This document shows, in pieces, positions 35,357 to 45,456 of a stretch of DNA of 64,000 nucleotides (the first letter of the stretch is position 1; each line of letters opens with the position of its first letter). Made by a program: the position numbers and the translations under genes. The stretch comes from Spongilla lacustris (lineage: Eukaryota; Porifera; Demospongiae; Spongillida; Spongillidae): assembly GCA_949361645.1 (NCBI GenBank), contig OX442432.1, positions 2,944,598-3,008,597 of the forward strand, given 5' to 3'. The notes beneath the pieces were generated by a model. It ran no database searches, was not told the origin of the DNA, and saw only the letters and a program-made list of their open reading frames with translations.

Positions 35357-35557
35357 CAGGGCCGGTGCGAGCCGTAGTGAGGCCCGGGGTAACATATCAT
35401 TTGAGGGCCCCATAGGCCCTAAAAATACGAGCGCGGGGGGGGGGGGGGGGGGGAGGGTCCCCTTGAGATTGGCCCATCGGGCCCCCTTTTATATTTTGGG
35501 GCCCCTATTATATCTTGGAGCCCGCCGCTTACCCCCCCCCCCCTTTCACCGGCCCTG
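35357..35557. mobile_element. 201-bp hAT-like MITE with 8-bp target duplication
   Basis: Termini CAGGGCCGGTG … CACCGGCCCTG, flanked by perfect 8-bp duplications GGATGGAT at 35349-35356 and 35558-35565. It contains a G run (about 35436-35452) and a matching C run (35532-35543) toward the other end. CAGGG ends with 8-bp duplications are diagnostic of hAT-class MITEs. Confidence 0.92.
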
Positions 35558-36409
35558 GGATGGATTTGGATTTTACAGGCCACTTACTCTTTCAGGTGGT
35601 TGAAGGAGGCAGGAGTTAGCCTTGGTACAGCAGGTTCTTTCAAATCACTAGTCGGCGATAGCTTGGAGGTAGAATTGACTCCATTTTCAGTTTGCTGTTT
35701 CTGGAGGGGGAGAAGAGATCAAGGGTGGATTGGATTCAGTCGTTCCCACCATGCAAAGCCGGATGTGGGTTGATGACCAAGTCCATGCACTCCCAGTTCA
35801 ACCTTGCAGCTACGTATAAAACCACCCCCAATCCATTAGACAGGCAAATTACGTGCATTGTGAAGGAACACTACTTAAAGGTCTTTCCTCAAACTCAGAG
35901 TGCAACACTTCCTACTTAAGGTTACGTATACGCAGATGCAATATGCGCAATAACACTGATCCATGAGTAATACCATATTTATTCTTCACGGATGGTGGGC
36001 TAAAGAGTTAAAATGGCATCGCGATTCAAGTAAGCCAGGTTAAGCTAGGTAGGAGAGGTCAATGGCGTCAAACATCGCGGAAATATTGCAATATTCCAAA
36101 CGCATACTGCATGAGCTAGGAATCGCGGCACCACGAGTTTTATTGAAAATCTAACAGCCAAAACTATCTCAGTTATATTATAAAAGTTTCAGGGTACTTC
36201 ATAAGGGCGGAAAAAGTACCAGAGCAATCTGTATCACCTGACCTCAAATAATACACACAGAATTCGCGAGCGTATAACATAGTATCGACAGAATATAAGC
36301 GGTATTAACTCACATTGTTCAGAGCGTCAGACAATATAGAAGTAGGATCCGAAGTCAAAAGAAGAGTTCAAAACAGTCCTCGTGGTAAAACGGGAGCATC
36401 TTTAAGCCC

Positions 36410-39400
36410 ATGTTGGTTGCTAAGGTCGTAATTAGGTCCGTTGCTATGAGAAAATTTCGTATCACGGGGCGTAGCCTTTTTGTCACAGGTTCAATGGGAA
36501 TGAAACAGCCGTGGCGGCAAGAGCTGTGGGTCTTTATATCCGCTCTGCTACTTGTTACTTCAACGTTGCAGGTCTGTAGCCGTGACATCTCAGTCAGTTC
36601 AAATGGCACAGACGACCCGCAGTGTACTACCGGCTCCGCTCCCTGTCTCACGCTGCACTACGCCCTGTTGTCCCTAGCCAACTCAACGTGCACCGCTGAG
36701 ACGTCGTCAGTATCGATCGCAATTTACTACGATCATCGTTTCGTACCCGCGTCGCCCTATGCGTTTCAATGTCAAATCGCCTTGTACATTATTGGAGTTG
36801 GCGAAGGGAAAACCACTGCTCGCATACTCGCGTGCGACGATGCCACTAACGAGCACATATCGATACACAATGCGCTCTCGGTGTATTGGGAGAACATACA
36901 CTTTTATGGTTGTGCTGGTCCTGACGTTTATGGGCTGAGTTACGTGGACTACAACGGATGCAAGATAGAGGAATCTAGAGGGATGATTGCTGAGAATACG
37001 AGCTCTGTAAACATAACGCGCTCCACGCTCTCCTATGCTCAAAATATTCTGTTTCAATCACTCATTACAATAACGCAAGCCAACGTACACCTAAGAGACT
37101 CCACGTTTATTGGCTCCAGCAAAGGCGTGGCAACAACCCTTTGGGTTTTAAACAGTGTACTTCTATTAGAAGGTAATCTAACATTTGTAAACAACTCCGG
37201 TGTGTTGGGCGGTGCTTTAAGACTGACTGGGTCACAAGTGATTGTATTGGGTAACGTATCAGCCGTATTCATGGACAACTATGCTCAGTATGGTACTGCT
37301 CTATATGTGGAGAATGTGTCATGTCACTTCATCAATACAGATGAAGGATTCCTAGATGTAACTTTCACACAATCCACAGCAATGGGGAGTAGTCAATCCT
37401 ATATCTACATGTATATTGTCGACCCAAATATTCTAAATAGCACTTGTTTACCACACCCATCCACATATCAACTATCATATGACACCAAATATTCACTTGC
37501 AAGGACATCACCATTCAGCCTGTCAGTGACACTAGTGGATAATACAACTGTGTATCCAGGTAAAGACATCTTAGTTGATGTAAACATTACGGACTATTTC
37601 CAGAATGCAGTTTCATGTGAAACTGACCTCAGCATGTCATATGCCAACACAAGCTTTATCTCCTGCAATGACCCACAGTATCAGTTTGAATTAACCTGTC
37701 TATTCAATTTACCTCAACACCCATCATCAATAGCACTCTATTCGGCTAATAATGTCAATACCACTATTCACATCAGGACCAAGGCAGCTCCAGAGGCTGT
37801 TGGCATTAACATATACTTTACCTGTGATGCTGTTGCAAATTCAACCGTCTCCTTTGAACTCCAAAACTGCCCATCACTGTACACAACCTTCAATAATGTC
37901 TCAGGTATATGTGAGTGTGTTACACCCCTCGACAATGAAGGAACTTTTGTGTGTTCCTCTGGTACCGCATGCTTAGCAATTGATCATTGGATTGGTTCAA
38001 TAGCATCAAGCAATCAATCTGTCATCCTGCCATGTTATTTTCCATACTGCAAGCACCCTATTCTATCTTGCCCCCTGACATCAAGCACAAATATTTTTCT
38101 TTTAGGGGATAATCCTGATGATCAGTGTTCATCCAACCGGGGTGGCCTGCTTTGCATGGGGTGCAGAGATGGCTACTGCTTCACACATGTACCCCTTAGA
38201 TGTGTACCCCGCACTTCTGAAGGGGCTGCACTTGGACTGATCCTGTCTGCAGTCCTTCTTCACCTACTCAAAGCCATAGCTGTCATATTTCTACTCAGCC
38301 TTGAAGCAGCGAATATAAACCTTTTTAATGTTGCTGGATTAGGCCCCATTTATAGTGCCTTTTTTTACTTTGCATACATTGGGAGACTCCCATTTGGAGG
38401 CTTAACTCAATTCAGTGTGCTGCAGGACATAGTGTCTGCCTTCAGGTCAATCTTCTTGCCAACGCTAGATATAATCAGCAGCATACCAGTGTGTCTATTG
38501 CCAAACTCCTCATCAGGTTCTGTCTACATCATAGCTTTCAGGTACCTAGGCCTGGCAGCACTGCTCATTGTCTTAATTGTTTACAACACAATTTTTCGTC
38601 TTTGTCCGAGACAAGCTAATCACATGCACACATCACCCCTCAAGTCCATCAGTCTTCTGGTTGTGTGGGTCACCTTTGTTATAATAGCCAACTCCATTGA
38701 CATAATTAAGTACAAAAGGCTTCGTGCTGTGGATGAGGTCAGGGTAGCACTGCAGCCAGAGCTGGTGTACTTCAGTGGTACACACATACTTCTTGGCTTA
38801 ATTGCAATTCTTCTGATATTACTCTTTGCTGTCCCCTTGATCCTGCTTCTTCTGCTATCTCAGTTTCTGTGGAAGTGTATTAATCTCAGCAGGATCAAAC
38901 CGTTTCTGGACGAGCTTCAGTGCGATTTCAGGGATGATTCCCGATGGTTTTCCTCCACGTACCCCATGCTATGGATGGCTGTAGTTTCCTTCCCGGATGA
39001 TACCGAGAACATTCTTATGATCTATACACTGATATTGGCTGCCTTCTGTGCGGTGGTCTGTTTTGTTCAACCCTACAAAGTAAAATGGCTTAACACCACT
39101 GATGTTGTCTTGCTAGTGGATATGCTCTTATTCACGGCACTGTTCGATCATCAGTTATTACAGTACCAGGAGAATGTTGCCATCACCACACTAGTATACA
39201 TTCTGGTTATACTGCCTATTGTCTACTTTTGTGTCATAGGGTCTGTTGCAATAGCTTCAAGATTGAAGTGTTTGAAGTGCAGGAGGCAAACGAAGTCTGC
39301 AGAAATCCCTTTACCTAATACCAAACTTGAACCGTCGCATGACACGATGCCGGTTCCTCCAGCAGTAGGGAGGGTTGTTGGAGTTGCCAATTTCAGCAAC

Positions 39401-39439
39401 TATCGCGAGCCTCTTCTTGCTGAATTGGACGAGCATTAA
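36410..39439 (+). CDS. large secreted-ectodomain, multi-transmembrane protein (single exon)
   Basis: One uninterrupted 1009-codon frame. Met-29 or Met-31 is a likely alternative start, giving a signal peptide WVFISALLLVTSTLQVCS (residues 40-57). Residues 58-600 form an extracellular region rich in NxS/T sites with repeated short hydrophobic strands (DSTFIGSSKGV, NLTFVNNSGVLGGALRLTGS, GNVSAVFMDN), typical of a right-handed beta-helix. A Cys-rich juxtamembrane motif follows (NRGGLLCMGCRDGYC, about 577-590). About seven to eight membrane segments follow at roughly 606-630, 640-657, 705-727, 745-762, 788-818, 866-886, 896-912 and 926-948. A cytoplasmic tail of about 60 residues starts with RLKCLKCRRQ. 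Ligand and function are unknown. No intron in a region of intron-rich genes suggests retroposition or a family of intronless receptors. Confidence 0.85.
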   Translation: MLVAKVVIRSVAMRKFRITGRSLFVTGSMGMKQPWRQELWVFISALLLVTSTLQVCSRDISVSSNGTDDPQCTTGSAPCLTLHYALLSLANSTCTAETSSVSIAIYYDHRFVPASPYAFQCQIALYIIGVGEGKTTARILACDDATNEHISIHNALSVYWENIHFYGCAGPDVYGLSYVDYNGCKIEESRGMIAENTSSVNITRSTLSYAQNILFQSLITITQANVHLRDSTFIGSSKGVATTLWVLNSVLLLEGNLTFVNNSGVLGGALRLTGSQVIVLGNVSAVFMDNYAQYGTALYVENVSCHFINTDEGFLDVTFTQSTAMGSSQSYIYMYIVDPNILNSTCLPHPSTYQLSYDTKYSLARTSPFSLSVTLVDNTTVYPGKDILVDVNITDYFQNAVSCETDLSMSYANTSFISCNDPQYQFELTCLFNLPQHPSSIALYSANNVNTTIHIRTKAAPEAVGINIYFTCDAVANSTVSFELQNCPSLYTTFNNVSGICECVTPLDNEGTFVCSSGTACLAIDHWIGSIASSNQSVILPCYFPYCKHPILSCPLTSSTNIFLLGDNPDDQCSSNRGGLLCMGCRDGYCFTHVPLRCVPRTSEGAALGLILSAVLLHLLKAIAVIFLLSLEAANINLFNVAGLGPIYSAFFYFAYIGRLPFGGLTQFSVLQDIVSAFRSIFLPTLDIISSIPVCLLPNSSSGSVYIIAFRYLGLAALLIVLIVYNTIFRLCPRQANHMHTSPLKSISLLVVWVTFVIIANSIDIIKYKRLRAVDEVRVALQPELVYFSGTHILLGLIAILLILLFAVPLILLLLLSQFLWKCINLSRIKPFLDELQCDFRDDSRWFSSTYPMLWMAVVSFPDDTENILMIYTLILAAFCAVVCFVQPYKVKWLNTTDVVLLVDMLLFTALFDHQLLQYQENVAITTLVYILVILPIVYFCVIGSVAIASRLKCLKCRRQTKSAEIPLPNTKLEPSHDTMPVPPAVGRVVGVANFSNYREPLLAELDEH

Positions 39440-39899
39440 AATGACCAGTGTTTGTCATGTTATACAATCCATGGCAGAGTACCACAACTTTTGCCACAAT
39501 TCCTCTCAAATCCTTTTTATTTGTCAGTATCAGCTCATAGAGATATTTATTGTGTTGTGTTTCACTGTCTTATACACATCGGTTCATTGACAATTATTTT
39601 TCAACATGAAATTTTGTGCTGCTTTGCAAAGCTTATAAAAAGTCTTTAATTGAAACTGGTGTATGCACACAGGGTTGCCGAAGGCCGGACTGTCCGCTTG
39701 GCCTGGCAGGCCGAACTCTCACCTGACAGGCCAGGATCCACCCACAAAGGGGGCGTAGATTGTCACACCAATGCATGCGCCAGCAATTATATGGTGTTAT
39801 CAGAGATTCGATCATATATAGATGCTTGTCCTTTGTTAACTCTATGCGTGCTTGACAGCTTTGACTGATTTTAGGGTGCTCTGTCTAAGGAAGGAAGTA

Positions 39900-40605
39900 T
39901 TCCACATTACATGTATCCTGCATGGTCCATATTGTTGCAAATAACAACCATTTTTATGGAGGTGAAGGGGGTGTGGGGGTGGGGATGGGGGTGGGGGATG
40001 TACTGGACAGCTTCATTGATGTGGGTTATAGATTCCTGTTCCAAGTGATTAACATGTACATGATGCATTAGAGAAGTCATGCAAATAATGGAGTTCTTTA
40101 GCATGGTCAGTTGTGCACGAGAATGAGAAACTCACTTTGTCGTTACCAAAAATGTACTTACATGTATAAGGTTGCAAGTGCAGCTCTTGCATGGGGTTGT
40201 GATCAACTCATGACTTAAATATGGGTGGTGCATGACACAGATAATGGTTGGTAGTTGGTAAATGGTTGGTAGTTGGTAAAATACTGTTCAAGTGGGGGCT
40301 TTTTAGCTTTGTGAGTTCTTTTATGAGAGGCATAGGCTCTGTACACCTTGAAATGCGACCAAACAACGGAAGTAGAGTTAGTGTTTTATTTTCGTCTTTG
40401 TGGGGATTCCAACCTGACGATTACTTTAGCTATAGACTAAGAGTCCCCAGAAAAAAATGGCCCGTGTTTAAACAAACGTATCGACATAATCGTTAAAACT
40501 TCCGCGTACCTGTTAAAACATTTCAGGAAAGAACTGGCACTCCAGCAGGTTAAGGAATGGCACGCTGCTGTGTTCATGATTACGTCGATGCGCGCCGACT
40601 TTGTT
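39900..40605. repeat. dispersed repeat, copy 2
   Basis: Same orientation and block order as 30290-30935. Here a GGTTGGTAGTTGGTAAAT duplication is present at about 40245-40280, and the right end breaks off after ATGATTACGTCGATGCGC. Confidence 0.8.
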
Positions 40606-41183
40606 CTGGAGCTGGTGATTTTATTGAAAAGTGTGGCTGAGGAATGTGGGGCTAACTTCAACGCGGTCCCGTAATGTCACGTCGTACGCTTGCTATAATG
40701 CACTTATGCATGCATGGCTGATGAAGCTTCACAACAATAGTAGCGCGTACTGCTCTTATAAAGCTGCTATTATAAACAATCTCGCTGTTAATGCACTGCG
40801 GGGAGCCGAACAAATCAACACGCTGCGGACGTTAACGAAAAATAAGGCACATTCATTGGAGAACTTGGACAATAAAAGATTTGATTTGTTTCATACGCGG
40901 GATACATTTCCGTAATACAATTAAATGCGGCCATGCATCACAAATTTTATTCATCATTTTTAATTTTTTTGGCGCTAGCGTACACAAGTTGCTTTGTTTA
41001 TGCATAGCTTAGGCCTACATGTACTAGATAATTGATGGAGAGGTTACATGTATATCACCGTATATATGAAGTTGCAAAGCGCCGGATCCGCCCCTATACG
41101 GTGCTCAGTGGTGATTGTATGTAAACAAGATATAAAAAACATTCTCTCTAGTGGTATATAGGATTTGAAGGCAATGACGGTGT

Positions 41184-41326
41184 AAAAAGGAAGGGAACAA
41201 GGGATTCAGTGGAGATACAATAATTATTCCTATATTTAGCACTGTATAAAACGCCATTACAATTATGTTGCTAAATATAGGAATAATTATTGTATCTCCA
41301 CTGAATCCCTTGTTCCCTTCCTTTTT
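41184..41326. repeat. perfect 58-bp-arm hairpin
   Basis: Arms 41184-41241 and 41269-41326 are exact inverse complements (AAAAAGGAAGGGAACAAGGG … start), with a 27-bp loop. A wider inverted repeat encloses it and the neighbouring MITE (ATTTGAAGGCAATGACGGTG at 41163; inverse at about 42025-42045). Confidence 0.9.
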
Positions 41327-41340
41327 CAGTGGCGGATACA

Positions 41341-41376
<36 letters not shown>

Positions 41377-42018
41377 CGGTGGTGTCCGGACCCCCCCCCC
41401 CTCAGACCCGATGATGAAAAAATTAAGTATCAATACCATTAATGAATGCAATTAACAACATCCCACGTGATATAGCGTATCGTCCAGATGGCAAGCAATC
41501 TGTTCACTCACCTCATTCGGCAAGTATCTTGAGTTACTTTTCCAAGAAAGCAAAAGGTAATTATGTAATGCGCTAAAAGATTTAGGCCTACGCGTACAGG
41601 AATCACGCACACGCCCGATCGCGTTATTTCGTTATGCCCGGTATTCACCATAAACTACAGACTGTATTTTTAAGTTTATATGGGTCTTCTATAGTCCCAC
41701 TGACCAGTTATCACACAGGCCACTTCTTGTATCGAGCCCAAAACGGACAACAACCATTAGTTCAATCAAATGTGAAATGCGGATAAATACGTTCTGTTCC
41801 ACACTCCCCCCCCCCCCCCCAACCATTATTTGCCGCCATTTTTTAGTCTTTCGCCCCAGTTTAAAAGGCTTGATAGATAGTCTGTGTCGCTAAGAGCGGG
41901 ACCCCCAAAAGCTTCCGCGCTTCGCGCGGGAGGGGGGCACATCCCCTTCCCCCTATTGATTATTCATGTCGGACCCCCCCCCCCCCCCCCCCTTCCAGAT
42001 TTCCTGTATCCGCCCCTG
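41327..42018. mobile_element. 692-bp hAT-like MITE with G/C tracts
   Basis: Ends CAGTGGCGGATACAGG … CCTGTATCCGCCCCTG (one mismatch in 16). A G run (41342-41375) follows the left end and C runs lie at 41388-41401, 41808-41820 and 41976-41992. Flanks share CTTTTT (41321-41326 and 42019-42024), but a clean 8-bp duplication is not seen, perhaps because of the adjacent hairpin. Confidence 0.75.
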
Positions 42019-42240
42019 CTTTTTACACCATCATTGCCTTCAAATCCTATATACCACTAACTTTCTCAGAGAGAATGTTTTTTATATCTTGTTTCATTCA
42101 TTTTTTTTTATAAGTGACTACTTGTATATAGGCGTACATGTAGTACAATGTAGAAGTAAATACGATTGTACGATAAAATCCAGCCGTTGTAATTCCCATG
42201 TTTATTGCCTAGCAACACAATAATTATATTTACAGTTATG

Positions 42241-42546
42241 TTACATCTGCAGTTGTTCCATTAGTTCGAAACTCGCGTGCCAAGCTTTCCCTCTGAGTTC
42301 AGTTCTTATGTCGCATCTTAGAAGCTCGCACCGCAACAGAATTCTTTTCCTGTTGCCACCTGTTAGAAGCTCGGTTCGACTCCAGATTTGCTCTGTACAT
42401 GTCACGAGCAGACGCCCGCCTTTGTTCAGCATCAGCATGATGCCATCCGATCGTACCGAACTCGGGAGGACTCTAAACGCATAGTCTCGATTTAGGAGGT
42501 ATTCCTCTCGTCGCTTAGCTTTCCTCTTTCGTAGCCGTAAAGGCAT
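42241..42546 (-). CDS. hypothetical basic protein, 101 aa
   Basis: A single open frame from ATG 42546 to the stop at 42241, starting MPLRLRKRKAKRREEYLLNR, Arg-rich throughout (RKRILLRCELLRCDIRTELR). No known domain, signal peptide or membrane segment. It starts 576 bp upstream of ACTR10 on the opposite strand, a plausible place for a divergent gene, but it could also be chance or a first exon. Confidence 0.3.
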   Translation of the reverse strand: MPLRLRKRKAKRREEYLLNRDYAFRVLPSSVRSDGIMLMLNKGGRLLVTCTEQIWSRTELLTGGNRKRILLRCELLRCDIRTELRGKAWHASFELMEQLQM

Positions 42547-43121
42547 TTTGACAAAAACAACTTCGCTAGCTAAAAGTGGTGAGCAAAACTAAAAACACAA
42601 ATGAAACTCCCACGATATACACAATTCTTATTATACGTGAAACATTGTCATGGAAACGGTTTTAATATAGCTATGTATAGCGATTACGTATATCTTGGCG
42701 CGCGAGAACAGCTGCAAATTACTTATATTGGTTACATGCTTTATTTATATATCTGATACCTGAAGATGTATTTTCTACGATTTTTGGTGTAACTGGTGCT
42801 CTTTAAAACCTTTCCTATCACGAGTTATACTCACCATAAAGACGACGCCGACTATGGACAAATTACGGTCTGGGAACGAGAACCACGAGAGCTTTTTTGT
42901 TCTCTTAAAGTAAACCGCGGTCTGGCAAACATGAAAATGATCGTCTTTCCATTGTGGATCGATAGCAATAAAGAGTTACACTATCCGTTTCTCGGTCCGT
43001 GAGTTATAATGATTTCATGATACGGCACAAATCCTATATGAGAGTTACTGCCGTAACTCTCGCGCTAATTATTCATGTCTATCATTAACTAGAACTGGGT
43101 CTGGGGCCGATAACGTTCGTT

Positions 43122-44148
43122 ATGGCCGATCCCAAAGGTACTCGACTCATCACATCGTCCTCATTGTCCCAAGAAAAGGGAACAGTTGTTATTGACATAG
43201 GAAGAGTATACACGAAGTAAGCATTCTATCTTGGTGCATTCCTTAACTTAGCACCATTAAGACCACGCCTCTAGTACAGTGGCATTAGCTCCTGGTGTGA
43301 AATTCCCGCTTAAGAGCTTTACTTCTTGTGACATCTGCAGAAGCAGTGTTTTTTATTATTATTATTATGAGGTGCGGAGACCCACGAATCGCGGAGCTTT
43401 TCTGTCATTGAAATGGACAGTATTCGTTACATACCTTGCCCCTCTAAATTTTATGGCTAGGTAGTAAGGATGAGCGGTTATAATAATGATTTTGGGGGAC
43501 TTCGTCAAGTTGTTCCACCAGTGTATTTTACTTCTGCAGGATTGGTGTGTCGGGTGAAGCAGCTCCTCGCCATATCATTAGGAGTGCAACTATTCTGAAA
43601 CCTAATGGCCAAGTGTGTGTTTGTGTATTGATAGTTAATACGCATAGGTATGAATTAGTCTTCTCTTCTTAGAAAGTAAATGTATGGAGTGAGAAGCTCT
43701 CTGGCCAAGACGAGTTGTATCCAGTTTTGTGCAGATTTGTACAATCTCTCTTCTTGAAGTAAGCAGTCATCTTCACCTGATACACACCATTATGACGTTG
43801 ATTCCTTTTTCCCACCATGCTTTGTGTTTGGAGGTATTTGGTGCTGAATCCAAAAGATTATCGTGTTGTGATAGTGGAGTCTTTTATATGCTCAGAGTCT
43901 TTCAGGAATACACTTGCTAAAGTACTCTTTCAGCATCTTTATGTAAGCAGATAATGGATCTTTGCTAGTTAAATGATCTGTGTTTATTAACTCAAATATA
44001 GATGTCGCTGGCTGTGTTTATGCCCAGTCACCTCCTGTGTCTATTCACAGTTGGAAGGCAGTCTGCGTTGGTCATGGATATAGGATTTAAGGAGACAACT
44101 GTCCTCCCTGTAAGTATGTGTATTTGTGTGTGTATGTGTGTGTGTGTG

Positions 44149-44209
<61 letters not shown>

Positions 44210-44848
44210 GGAAGTGTGTGGTGCACTCGCCTGTGCTCGTACATATCCATATTTTAGTGTGGAAAGTCTGTGTTATATTAATTACCTCAGGTGTACGAAG
44301 GTATTCCGGTTATGGTTGGTTGGCAGAGTTCAAGCATTGCTGCAGAGGCACTGCAAAGGTAAAGATGTAGCTTGAAAATGCATGTTTTAAAAAAGTTTTT
44401 GGGTTGTACAAATGTGTGTAGCTGGTTAGTTGACAGATGTGTTCATCTTGCCATGCACACGTGTTGCATGTTGGGGGGCCTGAAGGTGATTGTGCCTCTA
44501 TTTGCCCTCAAGCTCTTTAAAACAGTTACTGCTGCAGAATGGAAAAGTAAGGACAATTTCAACAGGGGAAGTGAAACGTTTCGACTCCATTACAGGTATG
44601 ATGTAGATTGAGTGTAATCAAAGTTGGTGTAGAATGTTGACCATCTCGAGCAATGGCAAAATCATCCATACATGCTCATGTGCACATCACGCAAACAACA
44701 GTCCTCATGTGTGTTCTATTCATCAGCAATCACCAAGAGGTTATATTTTTAAACATGTGTACATTGTATGTGGTAATATGACGGTGTTGTTCATATCTTA
44801 CTGTATCCAATGCATGTGATCTCCAGTCTTTTTTCTTATTCACACACA

Positions 44849-44939
<91 letters not shown>

Positions 44940-45422
44940 TGCCTTACAGTTGAAGGCATCAATGCCATCATTGAGGATATATTAGGTTTGTTGTTATTGT
45001 CTGATTGCCTACTGTGGTACTGTACATACCCATGCCTGCTGTGGTAGTGTACATACCCATGCCTGCTGTGGTGCTGTACATACCCATGCCTGCTGTGGTG
45101 CTGTACATACCCATGCCTGCTGTGGTGCTTTACATACCCATGCCTGCTGTGGTACTGTACATACCCATGCCTGCTGTGGTACTGTACATACCCATGCCTG
45201 TACATACCCATGCCTGCTGTGGTAGTGTACATATGCTGTGGTACTGTACATACCCATGTATCACACTAATGGTTTACTTTCTGCAGTGCGAACCTGCTTT
45301 GTTCGGCCATATGGATGTGACAAGGACAAGGTACCACCTTCAGTAGAATATCCTCTTAACAAGGAATACATATTGTCCATCGATGGCTATATCAGGTACA
45401 ATTGTGTCAAGGGGCATGTTGA

Positions 45423-45456
<34 letters not shown>

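Noticed and set aside
42796..43002. Plus-strand 68-codon frame upstream of ACTR10
   Set aside because: No homology, signal or splice context; probably chance, and may overlap the ACTR10 promoter region.
44041..44375. Cys/Val- and Thr/His-repeat frames over GT/CA tracts
   Set aside because: Dinucleotide microsatellites in ACTR10 introns are open in several frames; not genes.
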